Origin: a virus
Reading direction: 5' to 3' (one strand)
DNA: 28,523 nt
Virus record (IMG/VR): IMGVR_UViG_3300032213_000586
Coordinates: 1-28,523 of that record
Part shown: one piece after another, positions 1-7,796 of the stretch
Layout: every line of letters begins with the position of its first letter
Numbering within the stretch: position 1 is the first letter of the stretch
Notes under the pieces: generated by a model
Databases searched by the model: none
What the model was told of the DNA's origin: nothing
What the model saw: only the letters and a program-made list of their open reading frames with translations
Position numbers and translations under genes: made by a program

Positions 1-2
1 CG

Positions 3-119
3 CTTGCATTTCTCGCAATGGCATTCTTGACAGGGTGCGAGACACTTGGAATTTCCCTACAGACAGACTACGGAAGTTTTACTTATGAACTGCCCGAACC
101 AAAAGGAACAAAGAAATGA
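3..119 (+). CDS. Small lipoprotein of the lysis cassette, 5'-truncated (possible o-spanin)
   Basis: The reading frame is open from the window edge to TGA at 117-119, so the true start may lie upstream; an in-frame ATG is at 18. The visible product starts with a hydrophobic stretch (LAFLAMAFLTGC) ending in a lipobox-like L-T-G-C, which predicts signal peptidase II cleavage and lipidation of the Cys. The mature part is only about 27 residues, ending in a short Pro/Lys tail (LPEPKGTKK). Its stop overlaps the start of the holin-like gene (ATGA, 116-119), with a probable endolysin next. Small outer-membrane lipoproteins in lysis cassettes are often Rz1-type spanin subunits; that role is inferred from position and lipobox only. 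No partner i-spanin is visible in the window. Confidence 0.6.
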   Translation, partial: LAFLAMAFLTGCETLGISLQTDYGSFTYELPEPKGTKK

Positions 120-286
120 AAATCGTAAATATACTACTTCAACGACTATCGGAGAATAGCACATGGCGCGGATTGATTCTGATTGCTACGGCAGTCGGCG
201 TGAAGATCGAACCAGAACTCCAAGAAGCAATTCTTGTCGCGGGACTCGGACTTGTTGGACTCATCAATGTTGTGCGTAAAGGCTAA
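116..286 (+). CDS. Small holin-like membrane protein (56 aa)
   Basis: This short gene begins with the ATGA overlap on the lipoprotein stop and ends in TAATG, which provides the start of the next gene. The 56-residue product has a short polar N-terminus (QRLSENSTWRG), a first hydrophobic stretch at about residues 19-29 (GLILIATAVGV), an acidic linker, a second hydrophobic stretch at about 39-52 (AILVAGLGLVGLIN) and a basic end (VVRKG). Size, two short membrane-associated helices and a basic C-terminus are typical of small phage holins, which permeabilise the inner membrane to release or activate the endolysin. The STWRG...GLxGLIN pattern resembles holins I know from podoviruses. The call rests on this pattern and the tight coupling to lysis neighbours. 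Confidence 0.7.
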   Translation: MKIVNILLQRLSENSTWRGLILIATAVGVKIEPELQEAILVAGLGLVGLINVVRKG

Positions 287-831
287 TGGTTCCTAACTCC
301 AGACCGCAGCAGGCGAAAGAAAAAACTCTCGGCATGGTTATTCGTGCAGGGATTGAAGATCGCGTTGCGCTGGTAGGAATAAGGGGATACTATGCAGACT
401 CGATGGGGGTCAAAGGAAAGAATGATCGGGGCATCTATGACGATGCGATTATATTATTATCTCCTTCTGTTCATGCTACTTTCAACGCCAATACTGATCC
501 TTCTGTTTTTAAGAAAGGTATTGCGGTTCTTAAAACGGGTGTTCACAGGTATCGTAAAGGCAATCATGGTATCTCTAAACCCGGAGGCGGCTATCCAGCG
601 TTGCGACCTGCTAACTCCAAAGAGGAATTGCCTGTTACGCGAGACGGCACTGGAGACGATATGGGCATCGCTATCAACATTCACAAGGGTAGTTACAAAT
701 CAACTTCCTCGGAAGGATGTCAGACGATCTATCCTTCACAATGGGATGGATTCATAAACCTCGTCTATTCAGAGATGAACCGATACAACCAAAAAACGAT
801 TCCATATCTTTTAGTGGAACAAACATCTTGA
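286..831 (+). CDS. L,D-transpeptidase (YkuD)-like protein, probable endolysin
   Basis: The start ATG at 286 overlaps the TAA of the holin-like gene (TAATG). The 181-residue product has no evident signal peptide. Near the C-terminus it carries His133 in INIHKG and then S-S-E-G-C at 141-145, an H-x(n)-S-x-G-C arrangement like the YkuD L,D-transpeptidase catalytic motif, with Cys145 as candidate nucleophile. The N-terminal part contains GIRGYYADSM and NDRGIYDDAI, which I associate with an uncharacterised podovirus family in the same position. Beside a holin and a lipoprotein, a peptidoglycan-cleaving role (endolysin) is the simplest reading. Spacing between His and Cys is shorter than in the textbook motif, so the fold should be treated as probable. 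A cell-wall cross-linking role is less likely in this context. Confidence 0.55.
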   Translation: MVPNSRPQQAKEKTLGMVIRAGIEDRVALVGIRGYYADSMGVKGKNDRGIYDDAIILLSPSVHATFNANTDPSVFKKGIAVLKTGVHRYRKGNHGISKPGGGYPALRPANSKEELPVTRDGTGDDMGIAINIHKGSYKSTSSEGCQTIYPSQWDGFINLVYSEMNRYNQKTIPYLLVEQTS

Positions 832-843
832 CTTAACCTAAAC

Positions 844-857
844 TATCGTTAACGATA
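844..857. promoter_or_regulatory. 14-bp palindrome TATCGTTAACGATA, copy 1, just before a fibre gene
   Basis: This is a perfect palindrome in the 32-bp gap between the endolysin-like gene and the first fibre gene, ending 6 nt before ATG 864. It is followed by AAAATT exactly as at copy 2 (4615). The wider AAACTATCGT context is shared with copies 2 and 3. A bound protein would cover the translation or transcription start of the fibre gene. Confidence 0.75.
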
Positions 858-863
858 AAAATT

Positions 864-2138
864 ATGCCAATCACTTTTCCTATACCTACATTTATTGGTG
901 AAACATATTCTGCTGGAGGTAAAACATGGCAATGGAATGGTTTTGCTTGGGATTCTATAGCAAATACCGCTGCAATTGGAGCCACGGGTGCTACTGGAGC
1001 AGCAGGAGCAACAGGAGTTGCAGGATCAACTGGTTCGACTGGTATTGCTGGCTCAAGTGGGGCTACTGGCAGCGCGGGTGCTACAGGAGTCCAAGGAGCA
1101 ACGGGCGCAACAGGAATTGGTGATACTGGGGCTACGGGACTTACTGGTGCTACAGGCATAAATGGTGCGACAGGCGCAACAGGAGCTACTGGCGTTCAAG
1201 GCTCTACAGGAATCCAAGGCGCGACAGGCGATTTCGGTGCTACAGGGGCCACAGGCCCACAGGGGGCGACTGGTTTGCAGGGAGACACAGGAGCGACAGG
1301 CGTTGCTGGTTCAAGTGGCGCGACTGGTTCTACAGGCATCCAAGGAGATCAAGGGGCAACTGGTGCAACAGGCGTTGGAGCAACGGGTGCAACTGGACTT
1401 ACAGGTGCGACTGGCCCTGCTGGTTCTGGTGGAGGAACAGCAAATATTCAAACTTTTCTTTTATCTAACACTTGGACAAAACCAACTGGTGCAAAAGTTG
1501 TAAACATACAACTTTGGGGTGGAGGAGGCGGCGGGAATGGCGGAACAACAGCAGGTCAAGGTAACGGCGGTGGCGGTGGTGGATTTTTAACATTAACAAT
1601 AGACGCAAGTGTTCTTCCTTCATCTGTTCTTGTTACGATTGGTTCTGGGGGAACTGGTGGGCTTCCAAACTCAACCGCAATTGTTGGAGGATCAACAATT
1701 TTTTCTAATTTTAGAGCATCTTCCGCATTTGTTAATTCTAATTTAAATAGTATTGGCTTTGGAGGTGCGCCACTTGGTGGTAATGCAGTCACAGGCTCAA
1801 TTCAAATTGGAAATAGTTTCACTTGTGGAGGACATGGAGCAAGTTTCACAAGCGCTGCAAACGCTGGTGGAACTTCATTTATTTCAAACCTACTTGGAGG
1901 TTCTGGTGGAGCAGACGGAGGTGGGAATGGAGGGGATGGGCAAAGTGTAGTTGCTGGATTTTACGGATCAGGTTCTGGCGGCGGTAGTGGTGGAAGAAAT
2001 ACATCTGGCGTTGGCGGCAATGGTGGTAATGGCGGCTTCCCTTCTGGTGGTGGCGGTGGCGGCGGTTATGGAACTTCGGGTGGAGGGTCTGGGGGAAATG
2101 GTGCTGCTGGAATGGCAATAATCACTACATATTTTTAA
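864..2138 (+). CDS. Collagen-like tail fibre with glycine-rich C-terminal domain
   Basis: The product has 424 residues in three parts. Residues 1-37 form a short N-terminal domain with an aromatic motif ([18 protein letters not shown]) common at the start of phage fibre proteins. Residues about 38-192 are G-x-y triplets dominated by GAT, GIQ and GPQ, expected to form a collagen-like triple helix. Residues about 193-424 start with a beta-type segment ([13 protein letters not shown]) and continue in glycine runs ending in GMAIITTYF, as in glycine-rich receptor-binding tips of phage fibres. There is no S74 chaperone domain, unlike the next two fibres. Its start is preceded by a palindrome and an A-rich leader without a Shine-Dalgarno. 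Role inferred: trimeric receptor-binding fibre or adhesin. The collagen stretch is low-complexity and recombination-prone. Confidence 0.8.
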   Translation: MPITFPIPTFIGETYSAGGKTWQWNGFAWDSIANTAAIGATGATGAAGATGVAGSTGSTGIAGSSGATGSAGATGVQGATGATGIGDTGATGLTGATGINGATGATGATGVQGSTGIQGATGDFGATGATGPQGATGLQGDTGATGVAGSSGATGSTGIQGDQGATGATGVGATGATGLTGATGPAGSGGGTANIQTFLLSNTWTKPTGAKVVNIQLWGGGGGGNGGTTAGQGNGGGGGGFLTLTIDASVLPSSVLVTIGSGGTGGLPNSTAIVGGSTIFSNFRASSAFVNSNLNSIGFGGAPLGGNAVTGSIQIGNSFTCGGHGASFTSAANAGGTSFISNLLGGSGGADGGGNGGDGQSVVAGFYGSGSGGGSGGRNTSGVGGNGGNGGFPSGGGGGGGYGTSGGGSGGNGAAGMAIITTYF

Positions 2139-2139
2139 A

Positions 2140-2316
2140 ATGAATAATTACGCAATACTTGACAAAGATGGAGGATGGTTAGTTAATGTAGTTGTTTGGG
2201 ATGGTGACACAAGCAAATGGAATCCTCCAGATGGAACGATAGCTATTCTTGCTAACGAAGTTAATTTTTCAGAACTACCAGTAAATGAGAGTCAATGGAA
2301 AGAAATAACTGAATAA
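2140..2316 (+). CDS. Small tail-associated protein (58 aa), unknown function
   Basis: This short gene starts one base after the upstream stop codon (TAA at 2136-2138) and ends 5 bp before the next fibre gene, so it fills an otherwise empty gap between two fibre genes in the same operon. The 58-residue product starts [20 protein letters not shown], continues with [16 protein letters not shown], and ends SQWKEITE. The pattern (Y-A-I-L-D-x-x-G then N-V-V-V-W-D-G, later W-x-P-P-x-G) recalls short proteins found beside phage tail-fibre genes, sometimes suggested to be fibre-tip or assembly factors. Codon use and the A-rich leader (TTTTTAAAATG) match the neighbours. I do not recognise a characterised function. 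Confidence 0.7.
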   Translation: MNNYAILDKDGGWLVNVVVWDGDTSKWNPPDGTIAILANEVNFSELPVNESQWKEITE

Positions 2317-2321
2317 AAATT

Positions 2322-4622
2322 ATGAGTTGCAATCCATGTAATCCTTGTAGGGATAATAATACCGAATCACGCAGGGCGGCAAGCTATGCCAACTCCGCAC
2401 AAACGAGCGCAGAACTCGCTGCTCAATACGCTGCTGAAGCGGAAGCTGCTATCGGAGCGTCTGGGGCCACTGGCCCTGCTGGAGCCACTGGCCCAATTGG
2501 AAATACAGGAGCTACTGGAATTCAAGGCCCACCGGGGCCAGCTTCAACAATTGGAGCAACGGGTGCAACGGGTGCAGGCACACAAGGCAGCACAGGGGCT
2601 ACTGGCGCACAAGGAGCAACAGGATCAGGAACACAAGGTAGCACTGGCGCGACAGGTGTAGCTGGAGCAACTGGCCCTGCTGGTTCTGGGGCAACAGGAG
2701 CTACTGGTGTGGGATCACAAGGTAGCACTGGAGCCACGGGATTACAAGGTGCAACTGGGTTGCAAGGCGCACCCGGCCCTGCATCAACGATTGGAGCTAC
2801 AGGTTCAACGGGAGCCACGGGATTGACCGGAGCCACGGGTGCAGGCTCAACTGGAGCAACTGGGTTAACAGGTAGTCAAGGCGCAACTGGCCTTACCGGA
2901 GCTACGGGATCGGGAGCTACGGGCGCGAGCGGAACTACTGGCGTTGCAGGCCCGACTGGAGCCACTGGCCCTCAAGGATTGCAAGGCCCAGCAGGAATTG
3001 GTTCCACAGGAGCTACTGGTGTTGCAGGTGCAACTGGTCTTACTGGCGCAACTGGTCTTACCGGAGCCACAGGATCGGGTGGTCAATGGGTAACGAACGG
3101 AACTGCAATTTACTACAATACTGGTAATGTTGGTATTGGAGTAACAAATCCAGCACAAAAACTTGTTGTTGAAGGAAACATTGTAACTGGAGCAAGTGGC
3201 ATAATCCAAGCTGGAGCGCAATTAATTTCTCTTGATTCAATAGTTGCATTTGGGCAAATTACAAGTGGAACCAATATCGGAGCAACAGGATTTATTGCTG
3301 CTGGAACCAATGTTTCATCTGTTGCAGATTCTGAATTTAATGGAGTTGACATTGGAAAAGGTGGATCAAATGTAGCATCGAATGTAAGAATTGGCCCAGA
3401 CGCATTGCGTGACAATACAACTGGATCACAAAATCTTGCTGTAGGATTGTTGTCGCTTGCTAAAAATACAACTGGAGGGCAAAACACATCAATTGGTCAT
3501 GCTGCAATGTCTGAAAACCTAACTGGAACAGCAAACATTGCAATTGGATTTGAAGCAATGGGATCGGCAACCAATGCAAGTCAGAATATTGCTATTGGAG
3601 CGCAAACATTAAGTGTTGCATCTACTGGAAGTAAAAACACAGCACTTGGAGTTCAAGCATTAAACGCTACAACTGCTGGAGCAGATAATACCGCTATTGG
3701 ACATAGTTCATTAAAGTTAAATCAAACTGGAAGTTTCAATGTTGCTATTGGCATTGAAGCATTGCGTGATAATACGGCATCCTATAACACAGGAATTGGA
3801 CAAATAACACTTGGTAAAAATACTACTGGAACAAGAAATTCTGCATTAGGAGCGCAAGCATTACCTAATAATACAACTGGAACAAGTTGCGTTGGATTTG
3901 GTGTATTGGCTGGTAACGGAAATACAACTGGAAGTTTTAATACTTATGTTGGAGATTCAGCAGGAGCAGCAAACCAAACACTATCAAATAATACTGCAAT
4001 TGGATTTGAAGCATTAAACAGCAATAATGCTGGAGCAAATAACTCTGCATTAGGATATAGAGCTGGCGCACTTATTACAAATGGATCAAATGTAACATAT
4101 GTTGGGGCTAATACAACATCAACTGTAAGTAACTCTGTAAGACTTGGAGACTCAAATGTTACTACTGTTGTATCTCAAGTAGGGTCTTGGTCTGATGCAA
4201 GGGATAAAGCAGATATTAGAGATACAATTCTTGGACTTGATTTTATAAATAAAATTCGTCCAGTTGACTATAAGTGGGATTATCGTGAGGATTACAAGCC
4301 AGAACCACCAAATAGAAATGATTTTGAAACTCAAGAATTGTTTGACGAAGCTATTAAAAAATACATCGAAGACAACAAACTTTCAAAAATCGTAAAAGAT
4401 GGCAGTAAAAAAAGAGTTCGTTATCATCATGGCGTGCTTGCTCAAGAAGTTCAACAAATAATTCAACAAACAGGAATTGATTTTGGTGGATTTCAAGATC
4501 ACTCAATCAAAGGATGGGAAGAAGCGATGACTGTTGGTTATATTGAATTTATTGGGCCAATGATTAAAGCTATTCAAGAGCTATCAAATAAAGTAACCGA
4601 ATTAGAAAACAAACTATCGTAA
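2322..4622 (+). CDS. Collagen-like/YadA-like tail fibre with S74 self-cleaving chaperone domain
   Basis: The 766-residue product is modular. The N-terminus ([13 protein letters not shown]) is cysteine-rich, followed by an Ala-rich helix (about 14-43). Collagen-like GAT/GLT/GPA triplets span about 44-252. A beta segment [18 protein letters not shown] follows, then many YadA-head-like repeats of the type N-T-A-I-G-x-x-A-L...N-T-T-G (about 330-610). The C-terminal S74 peptidase (intramolecular chaperone) begins at S624-D-A-R-D-K629, matching the Ser-(x4)-Lys dyad of the endosialidase chaperone family, and includes [18 protein letters not shown] and a terminal coiled coil. The chaperone trimerises the fibre and then cleaves itself off before Ser624. 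The gene's last codons and stop lie inside palindrome copy 2. It is a paralogue of the next gene. Confidence 0.88.
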   Translation: MSCNPCNPCRDNNTESRRAASYANSAQTSAELAAQYAAEAEAAIGASGATGPAGATGPIGNTGATGIQGPPGPASTIGATGATGAGTQGSTGATGAQGATGSGTQGSTGATGVAGATGPAGSGATGATGVGSQGSTGATGLQGATGLQGAPGPASTIGATGSTGATGLTGATGAGSTGATGLTGSQGATGLTGATGSGATGASGTTGVAGPTGATGPQGLQGPAGIGSTGATGVAGATGLTGATGLTGATGSGGQWVTNGTAIYYNTGNVGIGVTNPAQKLVVEGNIVTGASGIIQAGAQLISLDSIVAFGQITSGTNIGATGFIAAGTNVSSVADSEFNGVDIGKGGSNVASNVRIGPDALRDNTTGSQNLAVGLLSLAKNTTGGQNTSIGHAAMSENLTGTANIAIGFEAMGSATNASQNIAIGAQTLSVASTGSKNTALGVQALNATTAGADNTAIGHSSLKLNQTGSFNVAIGIEALRDNTASYNTGIGQITLGKNTTGTRNSALGAQALPNNTTGTSCVGFGVLAGNGNTTGSFNTYVGDSAGAANQTLSNNTAIGFEALNSNNAGANNSALGYRAGALITNGSNVTYVGANTTSTVSNSVRLGDSNVTTVVSQVGSWSDARDKADIRDTILGLDFINKIRPVDYKWDYREDYKPEPPNRNDFETQELFDEAIKKYIEDNKLSKIVKDGSKKRVRYHHGVLAQEVQQIIQQTGIDFGGFQDHSIKGWEEAMTVGYIEFIGPMIKAIQELSNKVTELENKLS

Positions 4623-4628
4623 ACGATA
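4615..4628. promoter_or_regulatory. 14-bp palindrome TATCGTAAACGATA, copy 2, across a fibre stop codon
   Basis: The arms are TATCGT/ACGATA with an AA centre. The TAA stop of the upstream fibre gene (4620-4622) lies in the centre of the palindrome, which ends 6 nt before ATG 4635. The flanks AAAC and AAAATTATG are the same as at copy 1, so the two fibre-gene leaders share about 20 bp. Confidence 0.75.
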
Positions 4629-4634
4629 AAAATT

Positions 4635-6491
4635 ATGAGCTGCAATACCAACCAATGTGATCCATGCTTGCCGGGGGCAGAAAATGGATTTTGCCAAGAT
4701 ATAACCGCGCAAGTCAGATTCGGATATTCAAATGCACAAAGCGCATATCAAAGCGCACTATCAGCTAAACAATCTGCTGAAGAGGCGGCAGGAAGCGTAG
4801 GAACATCTGTTCAAAAAGCAGGTGATACAATGACAGGGCCATTGAATATTCAAACATCGAATAGCAATCCCGCCCTAAAGATTGTTCAAACTGGTTCTGG
4901 TGCAGGGTTACTTGTGGAGGACTCAACAAGTCCAGACTCAACTCCATTTATCATAACATCCACGGGTGATGTTGGAATTGGTTTGGCTACGCCAAGTCAA
5001 AAACTTGATGTTGTTGGCAAAATCAAATCAACACTTGATTCGACTTTCAACGAAGTAAGGGTTGGCAAAGGTGGCGGGAATCTTGCAAGAAATGTTACTG
5101 CTGGAGTATTGCCTTTGGAGTTCAATTCTACAGGGAATGACAATACTGCTATTGGATATGGCGCAATGAATGTAAATCAAAGTGGAAGCAATAATGTTGC
5201 TGTTGGATCATCCGCATTACTTTCCAATACTATTGGAGCATTAAATACAGCAGTAGGATATGGTTCATTAAATAGAAACATTTCTGGAAACAATAATACT
5301 GCTGTAGGAACAGAAGCATTAGTAACAAATAATACAGGTTACGAAAATACAGCAGTTGGAAGAGGTGCATTAGCTACAAACAGCACTGGGTATGCCAACA
5401 CAGCACTTGGAGTTTATGCACTAAACGCATCTACTGTTGCATTTGGAAATGTTGCAGTGGGTCATTTTACTTCTGCCCAAAACATAACTGGAAACAATAA
5501 TGTTTCCATTGGAACAAGCGCATTGAACGCAAATCAAAGTGGGGGAGAAAATGTTGCTGTTGGTGTTTTTGCTCAACAAATCAATTCTGTAAATCAAGTT
5601 ACTGCAATAGGTGCTGGCGCATTACAGGCAAATCAAGCAAACCAAAATGTAGCTGTAGGATATGTTTCATTAAACAAAAACACAACCGGATCAAGTAATA
5701 CCTCAACTGGTGTAGGATCTCTTACTAATTGCACAACTGGATCGAACAATACGTCTGTAGGAGCTAATAGTTTGTTTAACTGCACAACCCAATCTGGCAA
5801 TACAGCAGTAGGAACTGGAGCATTAAACAATTTCAACTCTGGAGTAAATAACACTGCCGTTGGATTTCAAGCTGCTGCATTTTTTACTAACCCAACAAAT
5901 ACAACAAGTCTTGGATATAATGCTACGCCTACAGGAAATAACCAAGTTCAACTTGGGGATTTAACAACAACTGTATATGTAACAGGGACTGTTCAAACAC
6001 GCTCAGATATTAGAGACAAAACGGAAATTAGAGATACAGTTCTTGGACTTGATTTTATCAAAGCAATTCGTCCTGTTGATTACAAATGGGATTATAGGCA
6101 AGATTATATTCCAGAATTTTCTAAAACAGAACCAATTGCACCACTTTCAGATGCTTCTGAAGAAGAAAAGAATAAATACAAACAAGAAAAAGAACAGTAT
6201 GATAAAGAATTGAAAGAATATCTTGATAAAAGAAATCTTTCAAACATCGTCAAAGATGGTTCTAAAGTAAGAACACGATACCATCACGGAGTTATCGCGC
6301 AAGAAATCAAAGCAATTCTGGATCAAAAAGGAATTGACTTCGGCGGTTATCAAGATCATAAAATCAAAGGCGGGGCAGATGTGTTGACAGTCGGATACAC
6401 AGAATTCATCGGCCCGATTATTAAAGCTATCCAAGAACAGCAAGTAATAATTGATGATCTTAAACAACAAATTGCAGAACTGAAAAAGTAA
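4635..6491 (+). CDS. YadA-like tail fibre with S74 self-cleaving chaperone domain (second paralogue)
   Basis: The 618-residue product has a Cys-rich N-terminus (MSCNTNQCDPCLPG), a helical Ala/Ser segment (about 30-55), a beta region with AGDTMTGPLNIQTSNS and STGDVGIGLATPSQKL, a long block of YadA-like N-T-A-V-G-x-x-A-L repeats (about 150-430), and an S74 chaperone starting S457-D-I-R-D-K462. It lacks the collagen stretch of its upstream neighbour, but the S74 cores are closely alike (LGLDF-I-[NK][12 protein letters not shown]). An inserted acidic/Lys-rich helix (SEEEKNKYKQEKEQYDKE) enlarges the S74 region. The end is a coiled coil (QQVIIDDLKQQIAELKK). Two S74 fibres in tandem suggest duplication followed by shaft divergence, giving two receptor specificities or a branched fibre. 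Confidence 0.87.
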   Translation: MSCNTNQCDPCLPGAENGFCQDITAQVRFGYSNAQSAYQSALSAKQSAEEAAGSVGTSVQKAGDTMTGPLNIQTSNSNPALKIVQTGSGAGLLVEDSTSPDSTPFIITSTGDVGIGLATPSQKLDVVGKIKSTLDSTFNEVRVGKGGGNLARNVTAGVLPLEFNSTGNDNTAIGYGAMNVNQSGSNNVAVGSSALLSNTIGALNTAVGYGSLNRNISGNNNTAVGTEALVTNNTGYENTAVGRGALATNSTGYANTALGVYALNASTVAFGNVAVGHFTSAQNITGNNNVSIGTSALNANQSGGENVAVGVFAQQINSVNQVTAIGAGALQANQANQNVAVGYVSLNKNTTGSSNTSTGVGSLTNCTTGSNNTSVGANSLFNCTTQSGNTAVGTGALNNFNSGVNNTAVGFQAAAFFTNPTNTTSLGYNATPTGNNQVQLGDLTTTVYVTGTVQTRSDIRDKTEIRDTVLGLDFIKAIRPVDYKWDYRQDYIPEFSKTEPIAPLSDASEEEKNKYKQEKEQYDKELKEYLDKRNLSNIVKDGSKVRTRYHHGVIAQEIKAILDQKGIDFGGYQDHKIKGGADVLTVGYTEFIGPIIKAIQEQQVIIDDLKQQIAELKK

Positions 6492-6492
6492 T

Positions 6493-7794
6493 ATGAATTA
6501 CCAACCATGTCCTCCATGCGAGCCAGCGTTCCCGATATTCTGTGATCCGCTGCCAACAACAAACGAGGGAAAACGAATTGTTGTAGAAGACTCGGCATCT
6601 TGCCAAAAAACAATTCAAACTCCAACGGCTCAATCCTTGTTTGGGGTCAAATCAACATCTAACATTGGATGGATTGAATCTAAAAATGATTCACTGGTTT
6701 GCGCTGATAGCACAGGAAGCATTGAGTTTCGTGATGGTTCACTTACAAGCCCGATCAAGTTAAGCAACATAGCATCTGATACCGCTTATACTGCGCCTGC
6801 GATTATCGTAATGCTCACTGATGGCAGTATCCAGAAATGGAAACCAAACTCGACTACTGACAATTTCATAGCATATTGGGACGGCACAGAAAAGCAATGG
6901 AAAACAAATAGCCTTAACAATCTGCTTCCATCTGGACAAGGCGTTCTGATCCGAAATACATCTGGTTCTCTTGCGGTTGTTTCTAATGGAGTATCTGGTT
7001 CTACGCTTCAGATGGTTGGAACAAGTATCCAGTTTGTCTCATCTGGATTGAGCCAACTCCCTGCTGGTCACATTTACGGACTGGTATTGTCAAATGATTC
7101 CACACTTCCAAACGATGATATTAACATTACCACGGGGCAATGTAGGTCAGCAGACAACACGGCAGATATTGTTTTGACATCATCTCTTACAAAGAAAACA
7201 ACATCTGTGTGGGCGCAAGGAACAAATCAAGGCGGAATGGATACTGGCGTTAAACCAGCAAATGGAACGCTCCATGTGTATGCTATCTCTAACGGAGCGA
7301 CAAATGATGTCATTTTTTCTCAAGACCCATCTGCCCCTCAACTGCCGGGTGGCTATACAAAGTATCGTCGAATTGGTTCTGTTACCACTGACGGGGCATC
7401 TGCTGTTCGACAATTCAAGCAATACAATGACAGGTTTCTTTACACAGGAAAACCAATTGCTGATGCAACCAATGCAGCAGTAAATACTGGAGGAAGTCAG
7501 TTTACGCTCACTGTTCCTAATGGAATTAAAGTATTCCCAATGTTCAACTGCTATGGGCCTAACCTTCAGCTTGCATACGATCTTGACTCAACATGGGCTG
7601 GATCAAATATTCCAGCAGCTACGAATGGTGCTGGGAATGTTCTATTCCAATCAAATAATGGTGGGTCTTCTTATGTTGGAATGTTTGGGATTGCCACAAA
7701 TACTGCACGGCAAATTGGAATTGATGTCAGTGTAAATACTACTGTCTACATTGACACATATGGATGGTTTGATAATCGCGGCAGGCATCAATAA
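6493..7794 (+). CDS. Probable tail fibre/adhesin with Cys-rich N-terminus
   Basis: The ATG is one base after the previous stop codon. The 433-residue product begins MNYQPCPPCEPAFPIFCDPL, a Cys/Pro-rich start like those of the two preceding fibres, suggesting a shared attachment module. The middle (about 190-310) has beta-rich, Ser/Thr/Asn-rich text including LPAGHIYGLVLSNDSTLPND and KYRRIGSVTTDG, a pattern seen in phage tail and baseplate adhesins. The C-terminal 110 residues (FTLTVPNGIKVFPMFNCYG to DTYGWFDNRGRHQ) look like a compact beta domain. No S74 domain, collagen repeat or enzymatic motif is visible. Position directly after the S74 fibres and before the probable nozzle supports a structural tail role; the precise role is unknown. 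Confidence 0.65.
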   Translation: MNYQPCPPCEPAFPIFCDPLPTTNEGKRIVVEDSASCQKTIQTPTAQSLFGVKSTSNIGWIESKNDSLVCADSTGSIEFRDGSLTSPIKLSNIASDTAYTAPAIIVMLTDGSIQKWKPNSTTDNFIAYWDGTEKQWKTNSLNNLLPSGQGVLIRNTSGSLAVVSNGVSGSTLQMVGTSIQFVSSGLSQLPAGHIYGLVLSNDSTLPNDDINITTGQCRSADNTADIVLTSSLTKKTTSVWAQGTNQGGMDTGVKPANGTLHVYAISNGATNDVIFSQDPSAPQLPGGYTKYRRIGSVTTDGASAVRQFKQYNDRFLYTGKPIADATNAAVNTGGSQFTLTVPNGIKVFPMFNCYGPNLQLAYDLDSTWAGSNIPAATNGAGNVLFQSNNGGSSYVGMFGIATNTARQIGIDVSVNTTVYIDTYGWFDNRGRHQ

Positions 7795-7796
7795 AT

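Noticed and set aside
828-855. TTGACT-N16-TAACGA overlapping copy 1 as a late promoter
   Set aside because: The -35 is imperfect, the -10 is poor and the predicted start would sit at ATG 864; the TTGA also belongs to the upstream stop codon. Kept only as a weak possibility.
833-1159. Minus-strand Pro/Ala/Val-rich frame (and similar ones at 2522-2836)
   Set aside because: It is the antisense shadow of collagen-like GAT triplets; its Pro-Val-Ala periodicity mirrors the Gly-Ala-Thr repeats and it has no start context or neighbour on that strand.
976-1436. Tandem short repeats in the fibre genes as a possible CRISPR array
   Set aside because: Repeats are 9-nt codon triplets of a collagen-like protein, not 25-40 bp repeats with unique spacers.
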